A stretch of 60,008 bases of DNA. Origin: Clostridia bacterium (GTDB lineage: Bacteria; Bacillota; Clostridia; Oscillospirales; CAG-272). The notes beneath the pieces are model-generated. The model ran no database searches, was not told the DNA's origin, and saw only the letters and a program-made list of their open reading frames with translations. Location: contig JAFQPI010000007.1 in the NCBI GenBank assembly GCA_017411805.1, positions 1 through 60,008 on the forward strand, in the 5' to 3' direction. A program made the translations under genes and the position numbers. How positions within the stretch are numbered: the stretch's first letter is position 1; each line of letters begins with the position of its first letter. This document shows, piece by piece, positions 9,031-17,170 of the stretch.

Positions 9031-9834
9031 ATGAAAAATATAGACAAGCTTTTACTCCCCCTCATCCTCAAGGCGGGGAAGATCATGACAGGTGCGCATG
9101 ATATTGAGGCGGGGGATGCCGTCAGCGAAAAGGGCGGCGACTCGGCAAACATGGTTACGGTTTATGACGTTGCCGTGCAGAATTTTTTGATGAGCGAGAT
9201 CTCGAAGCTCATCCCGGGTGCCTGTTTCTTCGCGGAGGAGAAGGAGAACAACTCAGAGGATCTGATGCGCGATTATTGCTTCGTCATCGACCCGATCGAC
9301 GGAACGACTAATTTCGTACACGAGTATCATTATTCTTGCATTTCAGTTGCCCTGTTCTCAAAGGGTGAGATCGAATTTGCCGCGATCTACGACCCATATC
9401 AGGACGAGATGTTTTCGGCTGTTCGCGGCGCGGGAGCATTTCTCAACGGCAAGCCTATGAAGGTCGCGGATCGCGATATGGCTCATTCTATCGTGGCTTT
9501 CGGAACCTGCCCGCATATGAAAAAGGACATGGGCGAGCAAAGCTTCCGTCTTGCATACGCACTTTACAGTGAATGCAGCGACGTCCGCCGTCCCGGAGCG
9601 GCGGCGCTCGACCTTGCTCATCTTGCCGCAGGCAGAAACGATATCTTTTTTGAGCTGTTGCTTTCCCCATGGGACTGTGCCGCCGGCGCACTTTTGGTCA
9701 AGGAAGCGGGTGGAGTCATTACGAATGCAGAGGGGAAAGAAATTGATTTTTCTGCGCCCTCGCCCGTGCTTGCAGCAACACCGCGAGTTTACGGCAGATT
9801 CATCGAGATCGCAAAGACTGTTCTTGCGGAATAA
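9031..9834 (+). CDS. suhB: Inositol-monophosphatase family phosphatase
   Basis: 267 residues from the ATG at 9031, one base after the preceding stop; an in-frame ATG at 8965 lies inside the previous gene and is unlikely. Metal-binding residues are visible: EE at 69-70, DPIDGTTNF at 87-95, and WDCAAG from residue 214. The family hydrolyses phosphate from inositol-1-phosphate and related sugar phosphates, or 3'-phosphoadenylates, using magnesium. GC content returns to that of the wider window here, so the gene may be an old neighbour of an inserted glycan locus. The substrate cannot be told from sequence. A strong terminator follows immediately. Confidence 0.85.
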   Translation: MKNIDKLLLPLILKAGKIMTGAHDIEAGDAVSEKGGDSANMVTVYDVAVQNFLMSEISKLIPGACFFAEEKENNSEDLMRDYCFVIDPIDGTTNFVHEYHYSCISVALFSKGEIEFAAIYDPYQDEMFSAVRGAGAFLNGKPMKVADRDMAHSIVAFGTCPHMKKDMGEQSFRLAYALYSECSDVRRPGAAALDLAHLAAGRNDIFFELLLSPWDCAAGALLVKEAGGVITNAEGKEIDFSAPSPVLAATPRVYGRFIEIAKTVLAE

Positions 9835-9835
9835 A

Positions 9836-9876
9836 AATTCACTCACCTGTGTAAGTCAGGTGAGTGAATTTTTTAT
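9836..9876. terminator. Bidirectional terminator between suhB-like and rpiB-like genes
   Basis: A perfect 16-bp stem (TTCACTCACCTG arm and its complement) around a 7-nt loop, with A and T runs on the two sides. It can serve both converging genes and overlaps the 3' end of the minus-strand gene. Confidence 0.92.
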
Positions 9877-10307
9877 TCTGCTTCGTATTCGTAAATCCTT
9901 GCGAGTTTTGGCGCGGAACGGCTATTTTCGTCATAGGTGACCGAAAGATATTCCTTCACGATACATTTTGCCAGCTCGTTGCCGACAACCTGCGAGCCGA
10001 GTGTGATGATGTTTGCGTGGTTTGAAAGTTCGGCGCGCTGAGCTTGATAAACGTCGTGAACGCAAGCGGCGTATGCGCCCTTGACCTTGTTTGCGGCGAT
10101 CGAAACGCCGATTCCGGTGCCGCAGATAAGTATACCGCGGTCGTGCTTCTTTGAGGCGACAGCTTCAGCAACCTCGATGGCTACGTTGGCGTAGATCGTA
10201 TCGTCGCTGCCATAGTCGCAGACCTCGTGACCGAGCCCTTTAACAAATTCAATAAGTTCTTTCTTCAGTGCCGCTGCGTTGGGGTCGCAGCCGAAAGCGA
10301 TATTCAT
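9873..10307 (-). CDS. rpiB: RpiB/LacAB-family sugar-phosphate isomerase, atypical active site
   Basis: 144 residues covering the whole RpiB fold: GCDPNAA at 6-12, ICGTGIGVSIAANK from 61 with Cys62, and the SAPKLARI tail. RpiB interconverts ribose-5-P and ribulose-5-P. The canonical GCDH His is Pro here, the YPHYA His is absent (YANVA), and the catalytic His of the QHND motif aligns to Ser95 in LSNHAN. A clostridial subfamily with the same pattern exists; the active site suggests another substrate such as a tetrulose or other ketose phosphate (inference). It is transcribed divergently from the OPA-type transporter, from a clear promoter. Confidence 0.82.
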   Translation of the reverse strand: MNIAFGCDPNAAALKKELIEFVKGLGHEVCDYGSDDTIYANVAIEVAEAVASKKHDRGILICGTGIGVSIAANKVKGAYAACVHDVYQAQRAELSNHANIITLGSQVVGNELAKCIVKEYLSVTYDENSRSAPKLARIYEYEAE

Positions 10308-10378
10308 TTTAACTTCTCCCGATTCTTTTTATTGCGCGTTCTGAGTTCGGAAAGATCTGATTGTTTATGCGCAGGTAT

Positions 10379-10407
10379 ATTATAGCATAACCTATAGAAA
10401 AAAACAA
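10379..10407 (-). promoter_or_regulatory. Promoter of the rpiB-like gene
   Basis: On the minus strand, TTGTTT (10407-10402), a 17-bp spacer, then TATAAT (10384-10379). It lies 71 bp upstream of the start codon. Confidence 0.75.
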
Positions 10408-10425
10408 GTATTTGGTTTGTATTCA

Positions 10426-10454
10426 TTGAAAAATTCCCCGAAATATGCTATAAT
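10426..10454 (+). promoter_or_regulatory. Promoter of the transporter/hydrolase/peptidase operon
   Basis: TTGAAA at 10426-10431, 17-bp spacer, TATAAT at 10449-10454, about 30 bp before the transporter ATG. Confidence 0.8.
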
Positions 10455-10483
10455 TAATCAACGACATTTTTCGAGGCAGAACA

Positions 10484-11683
10484 ATGAAGATCTCACAAAG
10501 TGCGAAAAACGCGATATGTCTCGGCTCGCTTTGCTCGGTGGCATATTTCGCGGTTTACATAGCAAGAAATATTCTCAGCGCGGTTACGCCGCATATGGTG
10601 GCGGATGGATATACCGAGGAATATATTGGCAGTGTTTCCTCGCTTTATCTGCTTTTTTACGCCTTCGGACAGCTCATCAACGGCGCGATAGGCGATAAGA
10701 TCAAGGCAAAGTATATGCTCTCCTTCGGACTCTTCTTCGCGGGAGTGACGAATCTCCTGCTCCCCGTTATCATCGAAAAACCGAACGCGGCAATGATAGT
10801 CTACGGTATGACGGGATTCTTTCTTTCGATGATCTACGGGCCGATGACGAAGGTGGTCTCCGAGAATACCGAGCCTATCTACGCGACTCGATGCTCGCTC
10901 GGATATACCTTTTCCTCGCTTCTCGGATCGCCCGCGGCGGGAATTCTGGCAATATTTTTGAGCTGGCAGAGCGTGTTCTACGTCAGCACCGGTGTGCTCG
11001 TTCTGATGGCGGCAAGCGTTTTCACTTGCTTTACCGTATTTGAGAGAATGAAACTTGTCAGGTACTGTCAGTATAAGCCAAAGGAGAAGGGCGCGGGTAA
11101 TCTGAAGGTACTCTTTGAGAGACAGATCGTGAAATTTTCGCTGATCTCAATATTGACAGGCGTGATCCGCACGTCTGTTGCGTTCTGGCTTCCGACCTAT
11201 TTTGCGCAATACCATGGATTTACAACGACCGAAGCGGCAAGTATCTTCACGGGTGCAACGCTTGCGATCTCGATGACGTCCTTTATTGCCGTTTTCATCT
11301 ATGAAAAACTCGGTCATGATATGGATAAGACGATTCTGATCGGCTTTTCAGCGTCGGTCATCTTCTTCACGCTGACGTATTTCATCAAGACGCCGGTGAT
11401 GAATATCATTTTCATAGTGATTGCCATAATGTGCTCGAATATGGCGGCAACGATGCTCTGGAGCCGCTATTGCCCGAGTCTGCGTGATACGGGGCTCGTC
11501 TCCTCGGCGACGGGATTTCTTGATTTTCTCAGTTATACAGCCTCGTCGATCGCTAATAAAGCGTTTGCCGCCGCGATCACGTCGATCGGATGGAGCAATC
11601 TGATACTTGTCTGGATCGGAATCGTTCTGCTCGGCGTTATCGTAGCATTGCCTTACAGAAGGAGGGTGCAGAATGTTGCATAG
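10484..11683 (+). CDS. MFS transporter, organophosphate:phosphate antiporter-like
   Basis: 399 residues with 12 predicted hydrophobic segments. The N-terminal pattern (YFAVYIARNILSAVTPHMV, then FGQLINGAIGDKIKAK as the loop 2-3 motif) resembles GlpT/UhpT-type transporters. These exchange sugar phosphates or other organophosphates for phosphate. The gene leads an operon with an SGNH hydrolase (11-bp overlap) and an M20 peptidase, and is divergent from the RpiB-like isomerase, so import and breakdown of an esterified or amide-linked metabolite is plausible. The actual substrate is unknown. Confidence 0.8.
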   Translation: MKISQSAKNAICLGSLCSVAYFAVYIARNILSAVTPHMVADGYTEEYIGSVSSLYLLFYAFGQLINGAIGDKIKAKYMLSFGLFFAGVTNLLLPVIIEKPNAAMIVYGMTGFFLSMIYGPMTKVVSENTEPIYATRCSLGYTFSSLLGSPAAGILAIFLSWQSVFYVSTGVLVLMAASVFTCFTVFERMKLVRYCQYKPKEKGAGNLKVLFERQIVKFSLISILTGVIRTSVAFWLPTYFAQYHGFTTTEAASIFTGATLAISMTSFIAVFIYEKLGHDMDKTILIGFSASVIFFTLTYFIKTPVMNIIFIVIAIMCSNMAATMLWSRYCPSLRDTGLVSSATGFLDFLSYTASSIANKAFAAAITSIGWSNLILVWIGIVLLGVIVALPYRRRVQNVA

Positions 11684-12416
11684 TATATTAAAAGGGAAAA
11701 ATCTCTCCGTCTTCGGCGCGAGTATGTGCACCTACGACGGATATTCGAACAATATCGCGCATAACTCCACTATCGGAAAGAATAAGCCATATTACGGCAC
11801 GCCTGAATCCGAGAACGTCAAATGCCGCGATATGACTGTCAATGAGACGTTTTGGGGAAGACTGATAGATAAATATTCGATGGAGCTCTGCGTTAATAAT
11901 TCCTGGAGCGGCTCGAAGATACTCGATGACAACCCCGATGCGGCGGGTTGGAATACAAGACCCACCGAGCTTCATCGAAATGATGGCAGTGAGCCCGACG
12001 TGATCCTGTCTTTTATGGGGAATAACGATTTTTCTAAAGAACGTCCCGCGGGTGAGGTTACGGACGACCTTTTTGAACGCGTCAAAGCCGGGGATTTTGT
12101 TCCCGAGACCTTTGCCGAGGGATATGCCGTGATGCTCCGCAAGGTGACCGAAAGATATCCGCAGGCGAAAATGTTCGTATTCAATATGGCGTGGAGAACG
12201 GCAGAGAAGAGCGAATTGCTGATCAAGTACAACGAGATAATAGAGAAAGTTACTGCGCATTACGGAGTCTGTATCGTCCGTTTGACCGAAAGCAGGATGA
12301 GCGGTCTTGATTATGCTAAATATACATGCGACGGAAAGCTCCATCCGAATTCCGAGGGCATGGCTGTCTGGGCGGAGCTTATCGAGGAAGCAATGAAAAA
12401 ATGTTATATAGGATGA
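11673..12416 (+). CDS. SGNH/GDSL-type hydrolase
   Basis: 247 residues. AGGAGG sits just before the ATG, inside the 3' end of the transporter gene (11-bp overlap). SGNH blocks are visible: FGAS with Ser17 as probable nucleophile, MGNND as the block III Gly-Asn motif, and DGKLHPN with Asp220 and His224 as the rest of the triad. The family contains esterases and deacylases. No signal peptide is seen, so action is cytoplasmic. Position between the transporter and the M20 peptidase suggests processing of an imported compound. Confidence 0.85.
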   Translation: MLHSILKGKNLSVFGASMCTYDGYSNNIAHNSTIGKNKPYYGTPESENVKCRDMTVNETFWGRLIDKYSMELCVNNSWSGSKILDDNPDAAGWNTRPTELHRNDGSEPDVILSFMGNNDFSKERPAGEVTDDLFERVKAGDFVPETFAEGYAVMLRKVTERYPQAKMFVFNMAWRTAEKSELLIKYNEIIEKVTAHYGVCIVRLTESRMSGLDYAKYTCDGKLHPNSEGMAVWAELIEEAMKKCYIG

Positions 12417-12425
12417 GGTAGCAAA

Positions 12426-13577
12426 ATGAAATGTACGGAAATATTCAATACGATCGACAGTTTGAACAGCGAATACGTAAAGGTTTGGGAGGATGTTTGC
12501 AATATCGAAAGTCCGACGAAATATAAGGCGGGCGTTGACGCTTGCGGTGAATATTTTGCAAAAATGGCTCGAGAGAGAGGATGGAAGATAGAGTATTTCC
12601 GCCAAGCGGTAGCGGGGGACGTCGTGGATATAACGTTGAATCCCGATGCGGAGGAAAAACCCATCATCTTCTCGGCGCATCTTGATACCGTCCATCCCGT
12701 AGGACTCTTCGGCAACCCTGCAGTGAAGATCGACGGGGATAAGATATACGGTCCCGGCGTTGAAGACTGCAAGGGCGGAGCGGTTGCGGCGTTCCTTGCT
12801 ATGGACGCGCTCGATAGATGCGGCTTCCGCGCAAGACCCGTTAAGCTGATTCTTCAGACAGACGAGGAGGTCAGCAGCGTAATCAGCGGAAAGACTACGA
12901 TCGCGTATATGTGCGATCGTGCTCTTGAGTCAGTTGCTTTCTTGAATCTCGAGGGTCATTCGGCAGGAAAGGCATGTCTTATTCGTAAGGGAACGATCAC
13001 ATTCACCTTCAAGGTCGAGGGAGTTGAGGCGCATGGTTCGCTTTGTGCGACCGCGGGTGCGAGTGCCATTCTCGACGCGGCACATAAGATCATAGAGCTT
13101 GAAAAGCTTAAGGATAAGGACGGTCTGACCTGTAACTGCGGCGTTATCAGCGGCGGAAGCGTGCCGAATACAGTTCCCGGCTACTGTGAATTCAAGGCAA
13201 ATATCAGATTTGCAAATTCGGAACAGCTTGAGTGGGTGCGTGCTCATGTAAAGGCGATCGCGGATACTGTTCACGTTCCCGGATGCAAGTGCACGGTGAA
13301 TGACCCCAAGGGCAGAGTGGCAATGGAGTATTCCGAGAAGAACGTGGCTCTGCTTGATAGGATGAATGAGATATTTACCGAAAACGGGCTCCCTGAGCTT
13401 GTGGCTTCAAAGAGCAACGGTGCGTCGGATGCGGCGAACGTAACTGCGGCGGGTGCGGCATGCATAGACTCGCTCGGCGTTCGCGGCGGAAAGATTCATA
13501 GCCCCGATGAGTTTGCGTATCTTGATTCGCTTGCGGAATGCGCAAAGAGACTTGCCGCAGTTGCCGTAAATATATAA
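12426..13577 (+). CDS. M20-family metallopeptidase/deacylase (ArgE/DapE/CPG2 type)
   Basis: 383 residues. Two-zinc site residues are present: SAHLDT with His85 and Asp87, GPGVEDCKGG with Asp114 as bridging ligand, and TDEEV with the catalytic Glu147 and ligand Glu148. A dimerisation lid follows (residues about 190-300), and a late His is found in GGKIHSPDEF. The family removes acyl groups or amino acids from amides and short peptides. It follows the SGNH gene by 9 bp with its own AGG-rich site and is the last gene of the operon. Confidence 0.88.
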   Translation: MKCTEIFNTIDSLNSEYVKVWEDVCNIESPTKYKAGVDACGEYFAKMARERGWKIEYFRQAVAGDVVDITLNPDAEEKPIIFSAHLDTVHPVGLFGNPAVKIDGDKIYGPGVEDCKGGAVAAFLAMDALDRCGFRARPVKLILQTDEEVSSVISGKTTIAYMCDRALESVAFLNLEGHSAGKACLIRKGTITFTFKVEGVEAHGSLCATAGASAILDAAHKIIELEKLKDKDGLTCNCGVISGGSVPNTVPGYCEFKANIRFANSEQLEWVRAHVKAIADTVHVPGCKCTVNDPKGRVAMEYSEKNVALLDRMNEIFTENGLPELVASKSNGASDAANVTAAGAACIDSLGVRGGKIHSPDEFAYLDSLAECAKRLAAVAVNI

Positions 13578-13595
13578 AAATTTTTCCTAAATCTA

Positions 13596-13624
13596 TTGAC
13601 AACGGGCTTGGGTTGTGGTATACT
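13596..13624 (+). promoter_or_regulatory. Promoter of the riboswitch/nucleoside kinase transcript
   Basis: Perfect TTGACA at 13596-13601, 17-bp spacer, TATACT at 13619-13624. The predicted start near 13631 places the aptamer at the very 5' end of the RNA. Confidence 0.9.
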
Positions 13625-13633
13625 GATTTAAAG

Positions 13634-13707
13634 AGAAAAAGGTATAAGCTTGCAATAGGGCAGGCGTTTCTACTAACCACCGATAAATGGTTGACTACCG
13701 TATTTTT
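13634..13707 (+). ncRNA. Purine riboswitch aptamer (guanine-type)
   Basis: All conserved parts of the purine aptamer are visible in order: P1/J1-2 GGTATAA at 13641, P2 arms GCTTGC and GCAGGC closing loop AATAGG, J2-3 GTTTCTAC at 13666-13673, P3 arms AACCA and TGGTT closing CCGATAAA, then J3-1 GACTAC at 13693-13698 pairing back through TACC to GGTA. The loop GG and CC pairs for the L2-L3 kiss are present. The specificity base is C (GAC rather than GAT), which indicates guanine or hypoxanthine rather than adenine. It lies upstream of a nucleoside kinase gene. L2 and L3 deviate slightly from the usual lengths. Confidence 0.87.
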
Positions 13708-13727
13708 GCGGCAGTCAACCTTTTTTT
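13689..13727 (+). terminator. Terminator overlapping the purine aptamer (expression platform)
   Basis: GGTTGACT (13689-13696) pairs perfectly with AGTCAACC (13713-13720), with an inner CCG/CGG extension, followed by seven T. The 5' arm is the 3' side of P3 plus J3-1 of the aptamer, so aptamer and terminator exclude each other. Ligand binding should therefore prevent termination, an ON arrangement. Confidence 0.88.
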
Positions 13728-13743
13728 GTTTCAGGAATATAAT

Positions 13744-13758
13744 GTTATCATTGATAAC
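13744..13758. promoter_or_regulatory. 15-bp dyad in the kinase leader
   Basis: GTTATCA T TGATAAC is a perfect dyad just before the GGAG ribosome site of the kinase. It could form a small RNA hairpin or be a protein operator; nothing distinguishes these. Confidence 0.45.
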
Positions 13759-13772
13759 AGAACGGAGTCATT

Positions 13773-15473
13773 ATGAAATTGATTATTGACGGATACGTTT
13801 ATTGGGTGCGCACGGGGCAGTCGCTCCTTGATATTGTGCGCGAGCTCGGGCTTATCTCGGGCAAGCTATCAACCGACCCCATCGCGGCAAAGATCGCGGG
13901 AGAGGTTTTTACTTTGAATTACATACCTATGCGCGAAAAGGACGCGGCGCATGAGCGCGAGTCGATCAGAAAGGCGATGGCATCGGCGGACGGCGTAGTC
14001 AGACTTTTGCGCTATTCCGATCCGAGCGGAAAGGATGCCTACAGAAGAACCGCTCAGTTTGTCCTCTTTCTTGCCATCCGCAAGCTCTGGCCGAAGGCAA
14101 GAGCGAAGATGAATTGCACGGTGGGTTCGGGTATGTACATAAAGATCGCGGGAGCCGAGGACTTTTCGGCAGAACGGCTTAAAAGATGCGTCGAAGAAAT
14201 AATTGCGGAGGATATTCCGCTGATCCGAAGAAGAATATCGACCTCCGAGGCGATGGATTATTTCACTCGTCAGGGTCAGTACGACAAATCGCGCCTGCTC
14301 ACATACCGCGCATCTCCCTATCTCGACGTTTACGGATACGGCGATTTTATTGACTATTATTACGGCGAGATGGCTCCCTCAACGGGATTTTTGCGCGTTT
14401 GGGATATTTTGCCCGCGAAAAACGGTTTTATCTTTGTTTTCCCCGATAGAAACGATCCCGACCGTATCTCGCATTACCGCGAGATGACGAATTTTATGAA
14501 GGTCTATGACGAGGGAAAGCAATGGGGCGAGCTTATGCGATGCGAGACTGTGGCAGATCTTAACGAGCTTGTCGATTCGGGCAGGCTTCGTGAGCTGATA
14601 CGCGTCAACGAGGCACTTCACGAGAAGAATTTCTCGCAGGTGGCTGACAGTATATGCGAGAGGGGTGCGAAGGCGGTCATGCTTGCGGGTCCTTCGTCAT
14701 CGGGAAAAACTACCTCGGCTAACAGACTTGCAACTCAACTTCGCTGCCATGGAAAAACGCCGATCCTGATAAGCCTTGACGATTACTACCTCGATCGCGA
14801 CAAGATCGCGCCCGGCGAGGACGGAAAGGTCGATCTTGAGCATATCAATACGATAGATACCGAGCTTTTCGGCGAGCAGCTTACAGCGCTTCTGCGCGGA
14901 GAGGAGATCGAGCTGCCAAGCTTCAATTTTAAGACGGGCAGGCGTGAATGGCGCGGTAAGGTATTAAAGCTTGACGAGCGATCGGTGATCATCGTCGAGG
15001 GTATCCACGCGCTGAATCCAGTACTGCTTCCGAATGAGCTTGAAAAGAGGGCGGTCTTCAAGATATTCGTAAGCCCGCTCTTGCCGCTCAGTCTTGATGA
15101 TCACAACCGAATTCCGACGAGCTATCTTCGCCTGCTCAGAAGGACCGTGCGGGACCACGATACTCGGAATTCGCCGATACAGCAGACGCTTGCCATGTGG
15201 GATTCCGTGCGCCGAGGGGAGGGAAGATGGATCCTGCCATTTCAAGAGGAGGCGGACGTCATCTTCAATACCTCGACACTTTATGAGCTTGCGGTGCTGA
15301 AAAAGCATATCTACCCGTTGCTTTGCGCCGTAGAACCCGAGGAGGAGTGCTACGAGCAGGTCCGCGCGATGGTAAAGATACTCAACTATATTCACGAAGC
15401 CGACGTTGACGATGAGATCCCGCCGACAAGCATCGTCCGCGAGTTTATCGGAGGAAATGCGTTTTACAGATGA
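13773..15473 (+). CDS. Nucleoside kinase (uridine kinase/PRK family with TGS and ThrRS-like N-terminal domains)
   Basis: 566 residues. Residues 1-60 are a TGS-like domain and about 65-220 resemble the second additional domain of threonyl-tRNA synthetase. The kinase domain starts with the P-loop GPSSSGKTT at 306-314, followed by SLDDYY and the VEGIHALNP segment typical of uridine kinase/phosphoribulokinase enzymes. These phosphorylate nucleosides with ATP or GTP. The full-length arrangement matches the clostridial nucleoside kinases of about 550 residues. Control by a guanine-type riboswitch suggests a link to purine nucleoside salvage rather than uridine alone (inference). Confidence 0.87.
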   Translation: MKLIIDGYVYWVRTGQSLLDIVRELGLISGKLSTDPIAAKIAGEVFTLNYIPMREKDAAHERESIRKAMASADGVVRLLRYSDPSGKDAYRRTAQFVLFLAIRKLWPKARAKMNCTVGSGMYIKIAGAEDFSAERLKRCVEEIIAEDIPLIRRRISTSEAMDYFTRQGQYDKSRLLTYRASPYLDVYGYGDFIDYYYGEMAPSTGFLRVWDILPAKNGFIFVFPDRNDPDRISHYREMTNFMKVYDEGKQWGELMRCETVADLNELVDSGRLRELIRVNEALHEKNFSQVADSICERGAKAVMLAGPSSSGKTTSANRLATQLRCHGKTPILISLDDYYLDRDKIAPGEDGKVDLEHINTIDTELFGEQLTALLRGEEIELPSFNFKTGRREWRGKVLKLDERSVIIVEGIHALNPVLLPNELEKRAVFKIFVSPLLPLSLDDHNRIPTSYLRLLRRTVRDHDTRNSPIQQTLAMWDSVRRGEGRWILPFQEEADVIFNTSTLYELAVLKKHIYPLLCAVEPEEECYEQVRAMVKILNYIHEADVDDEIPPTSIVREFIGGNAFYR

Positions 15474-15886
15474 TCGGCGAAGATTAAGAGGGGTTTGTTT
15501 TTTTAAAACAGCAGAGGAAAAGTTTTCGTCCACCTTTTTCAAGAAGCTTATGCTTGCCTTTGGCAAGCTACGACTCTGTCTCGGCGGCTGAACACCGCCG
15601 TTTTCCTTCGGAAAACCGCCAGAGCCGCACGGATTCCTAAGGCGGGCCCCCACCCCATAGGTGGGAACTTAAGAGAGTCAAAGTCTCTCCCTCCACCGCG
15701 GTCACGCGGAACGACGGAGGGAGAGATATAGTATGCTTAAGTTCCCACCTATGGGACCCCACCCTGCATCCTCCCCGTGAATGAACCGGGGAGGGAAATA
15801 GCGCATCAGCTGATATTATGCTTTTTGAACATCTTGAGTGCTTGAAGTCAAAAAAAGAAGTTCACAAAGATATTTAAGACTCAAAA
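15474..15886. other. 413-bp intergenic region full of hairpins, no gene seen
   Basis: No convincing reading frame. The region holds successive stem-loops: GCTTGCC/GGCAAGC near 15552, GGCGG/CCGCC near 15575, a GGTTTTCC-type stem near 15600, the large nested element at 15654-15755, and CCTCCCCG/CGGGGAGG near 15770-15793. It separates the converging kinase and ECF sigma operons. Confidence 0.7.
15654..15755. repeat. Nested inverted-repeat element with 20-bp perfect arms
   Basis: Bases 15654-15673 and 15736-15755 are perfect 20-bp reverse complements. Inside them, TCTCTCCCTCC (15685-15695) pairs with GGAGGGAGAGA (15716-15726), and a third small CCGCG/CGCGG stem lies in the centre. It may be a MITE-like mobile repeat or a structured RNA. 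There is no coding capacity. Confidence 0.85.
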
Positions 15887-17170
15887 TCAATAATACTCGC
15901 CGTCTTTAGGGTGTTTTTCCTTCTGCAGCTCAAAATATTCATCAAGTCCGCTGACCTTGACGGCGGGGACGTAGGTCTTGGCGTAGGTGTAGACGGTGTG
16001 CGTTTCGAGCTCCTCGGTTTCGATCAGCTTGTAAAAGACGTAAAAGGGAACGCCGACTGTGTCGTAGTAATTATTATCCTTACCGAAAACGTATTCAAGC
16101 CCGACGTAGTCGTAGCCCTCGAAATCGACCTTTGCCTGTTCCGCCATACAAAGCTTGCAGGTGTGTCCGCCGAAAACGTAGCCTTTGTAAAGTAATTCTT
16201 CGGCTTCCTCGAGCGTGAGCATCTTTGTGCGCGCGATCTCGGGGCAGTAGTCCTCGGTATTTTTGCGGAATATTCTCAGATCCATATTTACATCGTATTG
16301 ATGCGAGATGCCGCCGTATATTGTCAGAAAGTTGTCGTAGTTGTAATAATCCTCGGAATATACTTTTGAATAGTTTTCTGTCGGATGTGTTATGCCGTTA
16401 TAGAAGGTGGAGCCTCTGGTTCGAAAATCATGGTAGGGCAGTTCGATCCCGAACAATTCGCAAAAGATGTCCCTAACGACCGAATGCGAGGCATAGCGTT
16501 CTTCTTCGCTCATATCCGCATTTGAAATGAGATCCTTTCCGTCAAGTTTCAGCGGAACGGCATCTTTTTTGTATTGGTAATTGCTGTAATCGAACGAAAT
16601 ATTATAATAATCCTGTCGTTGTTCGATCTCGATCTTCAATTGCGAATCTTTTCTGTTTTCTTTCTTTGATTGGTATTTTATTACGATGCTGTCTGTGAAT
16701 GTGGTGTCATGATATTCGTCGTAACATTCAAGCTCGCAATCGAAAAGATCTTCAAATTTCGGGATAATACAGTTTGCAAGTTTAAGGAGTTCGTCTTCGT
16801 TAAGCTCGGAAAGCTTTGTATCATATATCGGTATATACTCGGTTTCGGGAATTTTATAGATACGCAGTTCCTCTGGCGATTTGACTCTGATCTTCTGATA
16901 AGCGTTTGTACTCACGCCCATGGTGTCTCTGTGCATAATCTTCTCGATCTCTTCTGCGGAAAACATCGCGCCGTTGACCGTCGGCACATGTCCCGACATC
17001 AGAAAACCAACGATAACCGAGCTGCAAAGAATGAGGCAGAGGCATGCGGCGATGAGAGTGCGCCTTGCGGCAGGGGAGAGAATACCTTTTCGCCTCCGCT
17101 CGGGTGCGGCTTCAAGTATGAAACGGCGGTCTATGTTGCCCATTGCGGTGAAAATATCATGTCCCGTCAT
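15887..17170 (-). CDS. Membrane protein paired with ECF sigma factor (anti-sigma candidate)
   Basis: 427 residues: a short N-terminal cytoplasmic part (about 36 residues), one membrane segment (TLIAACLCLILCSSVIVGFL), then about 370 predicted extracellular residues of unrecognised type. The start overlaps the sigma gene stop by four bases (ATGA), so the pair is translationally coupled. ECF sigma factors are commonly encoded with a membrane anti-sigma factor that senses an outside signal. No zinc-binding anti-sigma motif (HxxxCxxC) is seen, so the role is inferred from position. Confidence 0.6.
   Translation of the reverse strand: MTGHDIFTAMGNIDRRFILEAAPERRRKGILSPAARRTLIAACLCLILCSSVIVGFLMSGHVPTVNGAMFSAEEIEKIMHRDTMGVSTNAYQKIRVKSPEELRIYKIPETEYIPIYDTKLSELNEDELLKLANCIIPKFEDLFDCELECYDEYHDTTFTDSIVIKYQSKKENRKDSQLKIEIEQRQDYYNISFDYSNYQYKKDAVPLKLDGKDLISNADMSEEERYASHSVVRDIFCELFGIELPYHDFRTRGSTFYNGITHPTENYSKVYSEDYYNYDNFLTIYGGISHQYDVNMDLRIFRKNTEDYCPEIARTKMLTLEEAEELLYKGYVFGGHTCKLCMAEQAKVDFEGYDYVGLEYVFGKDNNYYDTVGVPFYVFYKLIETEELETHTVYTYAKTYVPAVKVSGLDEYFELQKEKHPKDGEYY

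Noticed and set aside
13538-13789. 83-codon plus-strand frame before the nucleoside kinase
   Set aside because: It overlaps the peptidase gene end, the promoter, the riboswitch and its terminator; no family pattern.
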